Origin: Nocardia vulneris
GTDB taxonomy: Bacteria > Actinomycetota > Actinomycetes > Mycobacteriales > Mycobacteriaceae
Assembly (NCBI RefSeq): GCF_001613425.1
Contig: NZ_BDCI01000003.1
Coordinates: forward strand, 62,001-126,000
DNA: 64,000 nt
Direction: 5' to 3'
Shown: one piece after another, positions 7,679 through 16,454 of the stretch
Layout of the letters: every line of letters starts with the position of its first letter
Numbering within the stretch: position 1 is the stretch's first letter
Program-made: the position numbers and the translations under genes
The notes under the pieces: generated by a model
Told to the model about the DNA's origin: nothing
Seen by the model: only the letters and a program-made list of their open reading frames with translations
Database searches by the model: none

Positions 7679-8112
7679 CGGTGGCGCTCCTCCCGGTTCG
7701 GCTGGCGGGAAGGGAGTCGCCAGCTCGTGCGATCGTCGCCGTCGAACTCGCCGTCGCTGCCGGTCGCGCACGCGATAACCGCTCGTGCCGCTTCGACCGG
7801 TGTGGGGTAGTGCGTGCCTGTCAGCCTGCCCGAGGTGATGTACACGGCGCTGGTGTGGGGGTCGAGTACGGCGTTGGTTCGTTTGTTGCCGTAGATCGCG
7901 AATATCGGTACCGCGCAGGGTTCTTGGGAAGTGGGTACGGTGATCAGCCGTGTCGCTTCGGCTGCGATGTCGAGCCACAGCTCGATACTGTCGGAGCCGT
8001 GCTCACTGGAGCAGAAGGTGTCGTGCAGCGCGGCGGCCAGGGCGGCTGGCAGTGGCACCGGAGCCTCGGCCCTGCCAAGGGCAATCGGACCATTGAATGC
8101 GTTGCTGTCCAT
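7675..8112 (-). CDS. Hypothetical accessory-operon protein
   Basis: 145 residues from ATG 8112 with GGAAGGAATCGCA just upstream. It has a soluble alpha/beta-looking composition (LPAALAAALHDTFCSSEHGS, VPIFAIYGNKRTNAVLDPHT, VYITSGRLTGTHYPTPVEAA) and an acidic then basic C-terminus. Its stop overlaps the start of the next, frameshifted gene. It sits between that gene and the VWA-domain gene in what looks like one minus-strand operon (11.5 to 7.0 kb). I do not recognise a family. Confidence 0.7.
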   Translation of the reverse strand: MDSNAFNGPIALGRAEAPVPLPAALAAALHDTFCSSEHGSDSIELWLDIAAEATRLITVPTSQEPCAVPIFAIYGNKRTNAVLDPHTSAVYITSGRLTGTHYPTPVEAARAVIACATGSDGEFDGDDRTSWRLPSRQPNREERHR

Positions 8113-8216
8113 TGCGATTCCTTCCGGTTGTAGGGTTGGTTCGGTCCTTGTTCGCGTCTGCTTGCCGATACCGCCGTAAACACATCCGCTCCCGGCGGGG
8201 CACGGACAAGGTGGTG

Positions 8217-9899
8217 TTACGCGGTACGGACGGCGGCGGTAGCGGCGCGTGCGATGGCGGCGGCGGTGTCGGCGAGTTCGTGCACGGTCGCACCCGTGAA
8301 CGGGCGGGCGTCATCGAGATCGGGTGCCAGCCACAGCACGGCGCATCCGCTGGCCCGCAGCCGATCCAGCCGCTGTTGTCCAGCGGCGCGGGGTCGGGGT
8401 TGGAACCGGCCGTCGGAGATGATGACCAGAAGCCGCGTGTTGTCCGGCTGCGACAGTCCAAGTGCGCCGTCGAGAGCGTCTATGGCGATCTCGATGGCTT
8501 CCCAGCTGTCAGGTGCTTCGAATTCGGTCACCAATTTGGGGGCGGGGCCTGGGTAGGTGACCGGTACCACCGTGGCACCGAAGGTCACCGTGGCCGTGTC
8601 AGCGGGCATCATTGCAAGCTGCGCGGCGGTGGCGAGAATCCATGCCGCCGAGGCGACCTCGGCGGTGTAGTCATCCATCGACGCCGATATATCGCAGGCG
8701 ATGCCGATCCGCAGCGGCGGCACCGGCACCGTTTTACGGACCGTGCGGGTGAATGGTTCGGCGTTCGGGACCGCGCCGGTGGCGCGCTGGGCTTCTCGTG
8801 CCAGTACCCCGCGCATCCGTAACCGGCCGGGCGGCACCGCCGAGGTGGTCTTCACGAGCGCACGTTCGCGGGCACTGGCGGTGTTCAGGGCGCGCGCCAG
8901 GACTCGCGCGGCGGTGCGTTCTTCGTCGCGCGGGACGCGCGTACGGTGTCTGGCCACCCGCCGGGAACGGGGCCGAAAAACCGCAGCGGCTGTTGTGCTG
9001 GCGCGGTCGGTGTGCGTCCGTTCTTGTTCGGCTTCGGCATCGGCGCGATCGGCCGGGTCGAGCGGGTGGCAGTCGGCAGCGACGCTCGTTGCGATATCGC
9101 CTAGCGTGGCGATGATGGCCGCGCCCAGCACCGAGTCTGGTTCCGGGTCGGTGTGCGGATCGGGACCGGTCAGCGCATACCAGCGCCGTCCGAGTTCGAG
9201 CATGCCTTTGGTGTTGGTGTCGGATAGCCGGTGCGCCACCCGCCACAGAAACCGCAACTGCCGCAACACGTCCCGGCCGAGCACCGACTCGATCGCAGCG
9301 GCGGCAGGCGCACATTCGGCAGCGGTCAGCACACCCGCATCGATGCGCGCCAACATCAACCCGGCGGCACGCGCGGCAGCGTAACGGGAGGGCGCGAGTT
9401 CGGCGGTCGCGGACGCACCCCCGGCATCGGCGAAAACCAGCTCCAGGGTGCCCGCGCGCAGCCAAAACCGGTCACCGGGTCGGTCGCGCAGATGGGCGGC
9501 CTCGATACGGGACTCCTCCAGCAACATTGCCGCATCGACGACCGGGGAGGCAGCCTTCGGCGACGTCCAGCGGGTGTGTGCGGCGTGCGCGCACTCATGG
9601 GTCAGCGCACCCCAAGTGGGGGCGTAGCGGCGGCGGTCGGCATACCGCCACGGTCGCGCTGTGGCGGGATCGATACCCAGGTTGTCGCCTTCGATGGCGA
9701 TCACGGCCAGCTCGGGGACGAACATCGCCAATTCGCCACCCGCCGCGCCGGGCGCGATCACCACGGTCAGATCGTTACGGTTGGCAATTGCCGGGGTTTC
9801 AGCGGTCATGGCCTCGGACAGGGTCGCCCACGCAGTCCAAGCGGACGGGCGGCCCACGGCGGGGGCGGTAGAGCCGGTGACAACGTGTGTCGCGGTCAT
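8217..9899 (-). CDS. VWA-domain protein with HExxH metallopeptidase-like N-terminus
   Basis: 560 residues from ATG 9899 behind AAGGGA. The N-terminal half carries HECAH (His101, Glu102, His105) in LTHECAHAAHTRW, the HExxH signature of zinc metallopeptidases, followed by MLLEESRIEA, which may give the third ligand. The C-terminal third is a von Willebrand A-like domain with an intact MIDAS DxSxS (Asp403, Ser405, Ser407 in CDISASMDD) and VIISDGRF. This resembles the DUF2201-type VWA-like metallopeptidases, which pair with MoxR AAA+ ATPases; such an ATPase lies immediately upstream. Proposed role: an ATPase-driven chaperone or protease module. Substrate unknown. Confidence 0.82.
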   Translation of the reverse strand: MTATHVVTGSTAPAVGRPSAWTAWATLSEAMTAETPAIANRNDLTVVIAPGAAGGELAMFVPELAVIAIEGDNLGIDPATARPWRYADRRRYAPTWGALTHECAHAAHTRWTSPKAASPVVDAAMLLEESRIEAAHLRDRPGDRFWLRAGTLELVFADAGGASATAELAPSRYAAARAAGLMLARIDAGVLTAAECAPAAAAIESVLGRDVLRQLRFLWRVAHRLSDTNTKGMLELGRRWYALTGPDPHTDPEPDSVLGAAIIATLGDIATSVAADCHPLDPADRADAEAEQERTHTDRASTTAAAVFRPRSRRVARHRTRVPRDEERTAARVLARALNTASARERALVKTTSAVPPGRLRMRGVLAREAQRATGAVPNAEPFTRTVRKTVPVPPLRIGIACDISASMDDYTAEVASAAWILATAAQLAMMPADTATVTFGATVVPVTYPGPAPKLVTEFEAPDSWEAIEIAIDALDGALGLSQPDNTRLLVIISDGRFQPRPRAAGQQRLDRLRASGCAVLWLAPDLDDARPFTGATVHELADTAAAIARAATAAVRTA

Positions 9900-9946
9900 G
9901 GCGGTAAATCCCTTCGGGCAGCGGAGGTTTGGGTACCGAGAGCGGT

Positions 9947-11107
9947 TCAGCGGGTGAGGCGCGCACCCAGCGCGAGGGGTTTGTAGCTGGTGCCGAACTC
10001 GGTTCGGACGGCCTCGGCGACGATGGCGCGGTCCTCTTCGGGTGCGGTGCCGAGCAGATTCGCGGCAGCGGTCGCGGTATCGGTAGCGTCGGCGATCTTG
10101 GCGAACGCCAGCAGTTCACGAAGTTGCGGAGCCCACCCGATCTCCCCTCGTGCCACCCGCCCCGCCAGTGCGCGTGCCACACGTATCGCACGCTGATCAA
10201 CGCCGAACCCGGTAGCGAGTTCGTAATCGGAAGACACTTCCACCTGAAACGCGAACCGGGACGCGAGCGCCTCGGACAAGATCGCGCCGTGCACGCCGGG
10301 ATTGTGGCCCGCAACCACGAAGAACCCGGGCTCGGCAGTGACGATCTCCCCGCTGTGGGCTTTGACGACGACCTCGCGGCGGCCATCCATCGCCGGATAC
10401 ACCACGGCGAGCACGCTGGGCGGGATCAGGGTCGCGTCATCGATGAACAACACCGACCCTTCGCGCATCGCACGCACGAGCGGGCCATGGGCGAATTCGA
10501 AACGGCCGTCCGGGGTTTGGACATAGTCGCCGACGAAGTCAGCGACTGTGGTATCCGAATCACCTTGTACGGTCACAAGGTCCGGGTAGGCAGCCTCGAT
10601 CAGGCTGGTTTTGCCCGTACCGGGCGGACCGTACAACAACACCGGTACCCCGTTGGCGCGCATGCGGGCCAGCACATCGACATCCGACAATCCCGCCAGT
10701 GCGCGCGGGTAGTAGGTTTGCCCGCTCGGGCGCACTACTGGGGCAGCGGTTACCGGGGCCGTTGTCGGCACGGCAGGGGCGGGCGTTGCGGGGCGCGATG
10801 GGGCCGCAGGGGGTGCGGTTGTGGTCCGGTGCGCAGAAGCGGCGGCAGCGGTCTCGGCATTGGCGCGGTAGCGGCGCGGCGCGTCCTGGGTGCGGTCAGC
10901 GTGTCCGTCACGAACCAGCACTTCCAGTGCGTTACCGATCGCACCCGATGACCGTCCGGTGATTCTTGCGATCTCACGGGGACCGAATTCGGTGCCAGGA
11001 TCGTCGGCCAACGTCTGCGCCACCAGTCGGCGCAATTCGCCGTTGCCCAACCGCCTACCCGACGCGGGGGCGGCGGGGGCGGTGGTGGTGGGTACCGGGG
11101 ATGTCAT
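9947..11107 (-). CDS. MoxR-type AAA+ ATPase with N-terminal winged-helix-like domain
   Basis: 386 residues from ATG 11107, selected over an upstream start at 11218 because GAAGGAG lies 6-7 bases before it. Residues 22-80 look like a winged-helix module (FGPREIARITGRSSGAIGNA, LEVLVRDGHADR), followed by a Pro/Ala/Thr linker (80-130). The AAA+ core has Walker A GPPGTGKT at 160-167 and a Walker B region VLFIDDATLIPP with Asp in place of the usual Glu. Sensor-like AGHNPGVHGA and SRFAFQVEV follow. MoxR ATPases remodel proteins together with VWA partners, here the next gene. The DNA-binding-like N-terminus is unusual for this family. Confidence 0.85.
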   Translation of the reverse strand: MTSPVPTTTAPAAPASGRRLGNGELRRLVAQTLADDPGTEFGPREIARITGRSSGAIGNALEVLVRDGHADRTQDAPRRYRANAETAAAASAHRTTTAPPAAPSRPATPAPAVPTTAPVTAAPVVRPSGQTYYPRALAGLSDVDVLARMRANGVPVLLYGPPGTGKTSLIEAAYPDLVTVQGDSDTTVADFVGDYVQTPDGRFEFAHGPLVRAMREGSVLFIDDATLIPPSVLAVVYPAMDGRREVVVKAHSGEIVTAEPGFFVVAGHNPGVHGAILSEALASRFAFQVEVSSDYELATGFGVDQRAIRVARALAGRVARGEIGWAPQLRELLAFAKIADATDTATAAANLLGTAPEEDRAIVAEAVRTEFGTSYKPLALGARLTR

Positions 11108-11183
11108 CGCGAACTCCTTCACGGGGTGAATCGAACGGGCGGTTGGGTGCGTCGTTGGCCTTACCAGGCCCGGCGCGACGCGT

Positions 11184-11513
11184 TCAGATGTGGCAGTCGG
11201 TGAAATCGAATGGGCCATCGTCTTGCCATGCGACCGAATCGGTCGCCGCGTCCCACGTGGCGCGGGCGATCATGTCATCGACCACGCCCCACGTGTCGGC
11301 CCGGAATTCTGCGCGGGTTACCCATGCGACATCGACTTGGAAGTCCCAACCCGACCCATGCTGGGCAACATCGGCCCGCAATTGTTCTTCCGCCCATTCC
11401 CGCGCGCTGGCCAGCGTTTCGAATGGCTCAAAATCATCCGCATCCCGCACACTGGCGGGCGCAACGAAACTCTTCAGCGCGACAATCAGTCGATCATCAC
11501 TTGCATGGGTCAT
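11184..11513 (-). CDS. Hypothetical protein heading the accessory operon
   Basis: 109 residues from ATG 11513, with GGAGGCGAG 5-8 bases upstream; the frame is open further up to 11600, but without a start signal. The protein is acidic and Trp-rich (ETLASAREWAEEQLRADVAQ, GWDFQVDVAWVTRAEF, VAWQDDGPFDFTDCHI). It is the first gene of the minus-strand operon with the MoxR ATPase and the VWA protein. Family not recognised. Confidence 0.65.
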   Translation of the reverse strand: MTHASDDRLIVALKSFVAPASVRDADDFEPFETLASAREWAEEQLRADVAQHGSGWDFQVDVAWVTRAEFRADTWGVVDDMIARATWDAATDSVAWQDDGPFDFTDCHI

Positions 11514-12383
11514 CCGACTCGCCTCCATTCGATGCTTGAACACCAGGCGCGGCACTAGCGAATTATTCACGCAGGAATAGCGCCGCCGCAAATCCGACAT
11601 TACCGGGAATTCTGGATTTCTTTTATATGTCGAGCCTAGCTCGACTCGTCAGGCAATGCAACTCATTCAGCACAAATTTTCTAATCCATTTTCGCAGTTC
11701 AGGGCCATATTTGCACAATGAATTTGCGCATTCCATCGACAATTTCAAGTTATTCGAAAAGCGCAGCGAAGCTGCACATAGACAAGGAAGTACCTAGATG
11801 GCCGCCGGGGGACGACTACTTCACGAACAGAAACATGACTCCAGCAGCGTCGCCTCGACCCCCACCGCCATCGGCCCCATGTTGATATTGCCCTGGCGGG
11901 GTTAGGACCCTGGGCGGCATAGCACGGACAATAGTGGCCACGACCGGGCCCCCGCCCAGAGGGAAGTGTTGCGACTCAATCGCAACAGAGACTGACCTAC
12001 CGAATGCAACACGGATTGGCACACAGAGTAATTACCGCGCACCCTCGTCCCACGAGTCCGCAGCCTCGGGCTATCCGGTCGCAAGTCGGCTTCCAACTCC
12101 ATAGCTACGAGATTCCCTCGAATAACCTTCAGGTGTTAACTCAGTGCCACAACCATTCGAGCCTACCCCAAGGCCGCCCTTAAGGAAGAAATAACATCTA
12201 CTACTTGCATCTAGCATATATCTTTTACATCAGCATGCACACCCATCATCGGCGTCATAGACATATTCAGTACCACAATTCAACCATCAAGTCGACATAG
12301 ACATTCCCCATTTGACATTTACTAGAAAGAGACCTATCTCAGCCCAACCCCTAGCTAAGAGACCCCACCTGAGCGCTCAAGAC
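11514..12383. other. AT-richer non-coding region within the element
   Basis: About 870 bases with clearly lower GC than the surroundings (for example 11600-11780 and 12180-12330) and no convincing gene on either strand. It is flanked by the upstream end of the accessory operon (11513) and the 3' end of the BTAD gene (12384), so the promoter of the accessory operon should lie within 11514-11700. Such a stretch is a candidate for an origin of transfer or replication, a small RNA or decayed sequence. I found no long inverted repeat by eye. Confidence 0.45.
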
Positions 12384-14297
12384 TTACCTACTGGCACCAC
12401 ATTGTTCTTTTAGCTGGCGAGCGAGGGCTTGTGTTTCCCGGCTCGGCTTTTCCCCGATATCGGCGAGGTGCCGGGTAAGCAATGCCAGAGTGTCGTCGAT
12501 AGCGTGGTGTTCTCCCAAGCGGGCGTGCAGGCGCAGGAGGTCGCGATAGACGAGCTCGTTGTACGGGTCGATGACCAAGCCGGTTTCTAGCCAGAGCGCA
12601 GCACCACTCGGGTCGGTGCCGAGCAGGGTCTGGGTGAGCGCGGCAAGGGCGGCGATCGCGTCTCGACGCGTAGCCTCTCGCATCGGGACGAGCCAGCCGG
12701 CGTCCAGATCCGCGGCGAGCACGCCCGAGGCGGCGAGCTCGACAATTCGCTCGCAAACCTCCCGACGCTCGACGGCGGCCGCGGTTCGGCGGCGAGCCAC
12801 GGCAGCAAGGAACTCGGTGTAGTCGGCCCTCGTCACGCCCTGGTCCAGACGGAGGCGGCCGGACGCGGTGTCCACTATCCGAGTGACGGCGCCATCGGTG
12901 GCCTCCGCTACGGCGGTGCGAAGCCGGGCCAGGGTGGTGCAGACGGCGTTGCTGGGCCGCCGCGGACCCCGCTCGCCCCACAACGCATCCACCAGTTGTG
13001 TGCGGGTCAGGCCGTGCGAGTGTGTCGCCAACAATGCCAGCACCTCCCGGCTACGCCGCTGCAGCCGTCCCGTGATCTCTACCTCGGCGACCACGCAACC
13101 CTGTTCAGGCCGGGATGGCTGCCACATCACACGCACGGGCCCGAACAACTGCACCGTGAGCGCTGGTGGCAACTCGGCGGGCGCGGCGGCACGCTTCGCA
13201 CGTGGCGCGGCGTGTACGACCGGCCCTCGCCCAGCGGGTGTGGCGACCGCGGCAGTGAGTGGCACATTGCGCCTTGAAGTACGGGCTGGAATGGACGGGG
13301 CGCAGGTCGGCGCTGGGAGGTGACCGGCCGCTGCGCGCGGCCGAGTCGTGTCCTGCCAGCCGGACGCGGATGGCGGCTGATCATCTGCCGCAACGCCAGG
13401 GGTTGGTGCGGACCTGTCCAGCGCCACCATATCCGTCTCAGTTCCGTCGACCGTGTCAGTTTCACGAAGAGTCGGCGGCGCGGATCCCACGCAACCCGCA
13501 GTTGGCGCGAGCACATTCGGTACTGGCAGCGGATATACCGACGGCTCGAGCGTGCCGCCAGATCGGCGGGCAAGGTCACGCCGCCACCCGTCTCCTCCTC
13601 CTCCGCGCTGCGTACGATCTGCCGTCGAGCACGGTCCTGGTGTCGCCATTGCGAGTTGAGCGCGGATCGCCCGGCCTACTTCGCGCGCTGCCACGACGAG
13701 GCGGTCCCCGCGCGGCCTTCTCAAGCCTGACGGCACCAGCCTTGCCGTCGGGTTCGTACTCCATGGCAACCATCCCAAGACTGGTATCTGTAGCCGATTC
13801 AGATAGTCGTCCTCGCGACCGGGAAGGCGGCCAACGAGCACGACGCCTCGGCGCCGGCTATCCGCGGTGAGCTCGCGGACACGCTGACCCGCGAGGAGAG
13901 GGTCGGTCAGGTCAACTCGAACAACAACGACGATCGCGTCGGCACCGGAGACAATGGACTTCATGGCCGAAACCGGCCATATCGCACCGCAATCGGCGAA
14001 CACCACGGCCAACTGCCCCGCCACCTCTGTCGTTTCGGGCACCGATCTTCTCGCTGCCGCAAGCCTCGGTAGATGTAGCACTGGAACGGTCCCCACCGAC
14101 GAGCCTGACCTCCCGGCGAGACAGAGCCCATCGACAGACTCGACCGGGGGACCATGAACGACCTCAGAGGCCACGCCCGACCTGAGGTCTGCATCGACCA
14201 TCAGCGCCGGTTCCGGGCCCGGCCACGTCGTCGCGAGAACGGCCGTCGTCGTAGTCACTCCCATGCCGGGACCGAGCCCGGCGATTGCTATCAACAT
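12384..14297 (-). CDS. Degenerate MinD/ParA-like domain fused to a winged-helix/BTAD domain
   Basis: 637 residues from ATG 14297 (AGAGGTGTGAG upstream). The N-terminus reads as a P-loop ATPase of the MinD/ParA type (IAIAGLGPGMGVTTTTAVLA, then MVDAD and VVFADCGAIWP), but the lysine expected after GxG is a Val, so ATP hydrolysis is doubtful. A disordered Pro/Arg/Thr-rich linker (about 230-390) leads to an OmpR-like winged helix (LTVQLFGPVRV, VLALLATHSHGLTRTQLVDA) and a BTAD domain (AADLDAGWLVPMREATRRDA, ALWLETGLVIDPYNELVYRD) as in SARP regulators. It is the last gene of a four-gene membrane-associated operon and may scaffold or regulate it. The fusion is unusual. Confidence 0.72.
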   Translation of the reverse strand: MLIAIAGLGPGMGVTTTTAVLATTWPGPEPALMVDADLRSGVASEVVHGPPVESVDGLCLAGRSGSSVGTVPVLHLPRLAAARRSVPETTEVAGQLAVVFADCGAIWPVSAMKSIVSGADAIVVVVRVDLTDPLLAGQRVRELTADSRRRGVVLVGRLPGREDDYLNRLQIPVLGWLPWSTNPTARLVPSGLRRPRGDRLVVAAREVGRAIRAQLAMATPGPCSTADRTQRGGGGDGWRRDLARRSGGTLEPSVYPLPVPNVLAPTAGCVGSAPPTLRETDTVDGTETDMVALDRSAPTPGVAADDQPPSASGWQDTTRPRAAAGHLPAPTCAPSIPARTSRRNVPLTAAVATPAGRGPVVHAAPRAKRAAAPAELPPALTVQLFGPVRVMWQPSRPEQGCVVAEVEITGRLQRRSREVLALLATHSHGLTRTQLVDALWGERGPRRPSNAVCTTLARLRTAVAEATDGAVTRIVDTASGRLRLDQGVTRADYTEFLAAVARRRTAAAVERREVCERIVELAASGVLAADLDAGWLVPMREATRRDAIAALAALTQTLLGTDPSGAALWLETGLVIDPYNELVYRDLLRLHARLGEHHAIDDTLALLTRHLADIGEKPSRETQALARQLKEQCGASR

Positions 14298-14378
14298 CTC
14301 ACACCTCTTCTCGCACTCAACGTTTCGTCGTTGGTCTCGCGCTCGGCCCGAACCGGCGGGCCGAGCGGCCTGCGTAAC

Positions 14379-15077
14379 TCATTCGGCGGTGATGGCAGTA
14401 ATGACCGAGTAGCCGCCACTGGCGCTGGTGGTGATCCGTTGCCTCCACAGGGTTTCCGGCTCCCCCGGCCGATGCTCACGCACCTGCACGTCGTACAAAC
14501 CTGGCAGCAGGCGTTGGATACGCACACAGAACGCCGCCACGGATTGGGAGTCGATTCCCGCCTGGATACCGGCAGCGTCCAAAATCGCCGCACCATCCGC
14601 CACCCACCGCCGAGCCGCGTACCCGTCGCGAGCCGAGTAGTAAGCAGTCTCGAACGCCACAATTGCGCTAGCGCCGGTGTCCGGCGGCAACAGCGGTGGT
14701 CCGGTCACCGGGACCGACACCGTGCCCGTACCGCCCGGGCAATCCCGCGCGGTGCCCGCCACGATCGGCAAACCCTCATCGAACGCCACCGTCGTGGGTT
14801 CCAAGGTCGCTGGCGCGGGCGGCCTCGGCCCCACCGCCACCGCCACCGCCAACGCCACAGCGGTCAAAATCGCCGCACCGAAAAACCCCCAGCGGGAACC
14901 CGGCCAGGAACTCCGACCGGAACTCGGCCACTGAGGCGTCTCTGACCACACCTGCGCCTGAGACGCAGACCCCGCGACGAGCCACTGAGCCCACCCGGTC
15001 GTGTTATCAGCGCACCCCGGCTCGTCCAAGTCGACCCAATCCTCCCCATCCTCTGGAGGGATCCGATGCGTGATCAT
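14379..15077 (-). CDS. Single-pass membrane protein with NTF2-like extracytoplasmic domain
   Basis: About 232 residues from ATG 15077, which overlaps the upstream stop (ATGA); an alternative start at 15086 is possible. There is a cytoplasmic acidic/Trp-rich N-terminus, one membrane segment at about residues 62-84 (WGFFGAAILTAVALAVAVAV), then a domain with IVAFETAYYSARDGYAARRW and TTSASGGYSVITAI. That reads like the NTF2-like scaffold used by TcpC/VirB8-type conjugation proteins. Its position between another membrane protein and the BTAD fusion supports a transfer-apparatus role. Inference only. Confidence 0.62.
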   Translation of the reverse strand: MITHRIPPEDGEDWVDLDEPGCADNTTGWAQWLVAGSASQAQVWSETPQWPSSGRSSWPGSRWGFFGAAILTAVALAVAVAVGPRPPAPATLEPTTVAFDEGLPIVAGTARDCPGGTGTVSVPVTGPPLLPPDTGASAIVAFETAYYSARDGYAARRWVADGAAILDAAGIQAGIDSQSVAAFCVRIQRLLPGLYDVQVREHRPGEPETLWRQRITTSASGGYSVITAITAE

Positions 15078-16189
15078 GGCCACCACACTGGAAACTGGGC
15101 GGTTACCGACAACACCGCCTCAACGATCGAAGGCCCGACCTCCTCGACCCAATCAGCCACGGGATCGGGCAAGCCCGCGGCCTCGGTCGGGTCGGGCAGT
15201 ATCGCGGCGACCGGCTCCAGCCCCTCCGGGACCGCCGGCGCCTCGCCCTCGTCCGCTCCCAAGGCCGAGCTGATCGCGGGATCGTGCAACCCCGCCGTGT
15301 TCAGCACAGACGCCACCCTCGTGGCGGCGAACGCATTCCATGCGCGCTCTTTGTCTGCGAGCTCCTCCGGAATCCACTGCGGCCGAGGAAAACCCAGTGA
15401 ACCGACACACACTGCATCTGGCGGCGATTTCGCGTCCGCGTCGTCAGAGAACCCGACACTGCCGTCACTCATCAGTACGGTCGATGCCGTGCGCCCCGAG
15501 CTGCTGGTCGCGGATGTCAATGGTCCCGGCACTGGCTCGTCGTTGCCGCGGAAGTCGGTCGGTGAGGGAGTTGAGGGCGCAGCTGCGATGGTTTTAGCCG
15601 ATGGTGGAGCAGTGACTCCGGCCTGGCCCGCGCCGGGCCGAGGTGGGGCGATACCCGGCTGTCCTGTGGGCACGGCGTGCCCGATCGGCAGCGCGAACAC
15701 CAACGCGGCCAATGGAACCATCGTGGCGGTCGGCCACCGATGCCGTCCTCGCCCCAGAAACGGCAGCCGTCGGGGGTGGCGAACTGGCACGAGTTGCGCC
15801 GCTCTCGAGGGAACGATCCCATCGATCGCACTCCCCCGCAACGAGGACCACATTCCCCCAGGCACCAGAACGGGCAGGTAAATCGCCCGCACATCCAATC
15901 CATGAGCGCTTAGAAAGTCGTGCGCAAATTCGACCCGGGCGATCACCGCGTCCGAGACCCGGCACGGTGCAACCGCGATGAGCACGACTCCAGTCGACTC
16001 CGCGGGGACGAACGTCACGGGATCGATATCCAGCCGGGCCACGAACTGGCAGGCCACGACCTGCCGCCCCCACAAACACACAACCCAGATTCCCACGGCA
16101 TGGGCGTGCTCACCATCGGCCTGAACAGCAGTAACCAAAGCCGTCTCGATCATCCGATCACTGCCACCTACTAGGAGGTTATTCATCAC
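15074..16189 (-). CDS. Membrane-anchored hypothetical protein of the element
   Basis: 371 residues; GTG 16189 and ATG 16186 are both behind GAAGGAG. A cytoplasmic N-terminal domain (about 1-150: WVVCLWGRQVVACQFVARLD, FVPAESTGVVLIAVAPCRVS) is followed by one membrane segment (ATMVPLAALVFALPIGHAV, about 155-173). A Pro/Ser/Thr-rich linker and a C-terminal domain (WIPEELADKERAWNAFAATR) then follow. It overlaps both neighbouring genes, which shows translational coupling. Family not recognised; possibly a structural part of the transfer apparatus. Confidence 0.65.
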   Translation of the reverse strand: MMNNLLVGGSDRMIETALVTAVQADGEHAHAVGIWVVCLWGRQVVACQFVARLDIDPVTFVPAESTGVVLIAVAPCRVSDAVIARVEFAHDFLSAHGLDVRAIYLPVLVPGGMWSSLRGSAIDGIVPSRAAQLVPVRHPRRLPFLGRGRHRWPTATMVPLAALVFALPIGHAVPTGQPGIAPPRPGAGQAGVTAPPSAKTIAAAPSTPSPTDFRGNDEPVPGPLTSATSSSGRTASTVLMSDGSVGFSDDADAKSPPDAVCVGSLGFPRPQWIPEELADKERAWNAFAATRVASVLNTAGLHDPAISSALGADEGEAPAVPEGLEPVAAILPDPTEAAGLPDPVADWVEEVGPSIVEAVLSVTAQFPVWWP

Positions 16190-16454
16190 GCACTCCTTCG
16201 TTCATTGACAACACCGAGCAGGGATTCCATTGCGAGGCAATTTTTTTCGAGCCCGCAGAAGATCCCGCAAAGACCGCATCGGCACGATTCGCCACGCCCG
16301 CCCGGACACAGCGCTCTCCCGAACACAACCGAACGACCGCCCGCTCTCGGGTATCAGGGACAGCGGAAGGGAAGGTCAACGAGGGAGTTGCACGATGCGC
16401 CAACCTCGCATCGCCGACGAAGGGCGAAGTGATTGACCGACGAATAGCTGACAT
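16179..16454 (-). CDS. Small hypothetical protein at the head of the membrane operon
   Basis: 91 residues from ATG 16454, preceded by CGGAGGACGCC, a near-ideal ribosome site. The C-terminus overlaps the start of the next gene by 8-11 bases. The product is basic with three Cys (RLCSGERCVRAG and WNPCSVL) and no clear domain. The start signal and overlap support translation; the sequence itself is not typical enough for certainty. Confidence 0.45.
   Translation of the reverse strand: MSAIRRSITSPFVGDARLAHRATPSLTFPSAVPDTRERAVVRLCSGERCVRAGVANRADAVFAGSSAGSKKIASQWNPCSVLSMNEGVRDE

Noticed and set aside
7106..7978. A long 290-residue minus-strand frame
   Set aside because: It strings together antisense of the 145-residue gene, the start of the frameshifted gene and its out-of-frame tail; only the part 7678-7556 is genuine in this frame.
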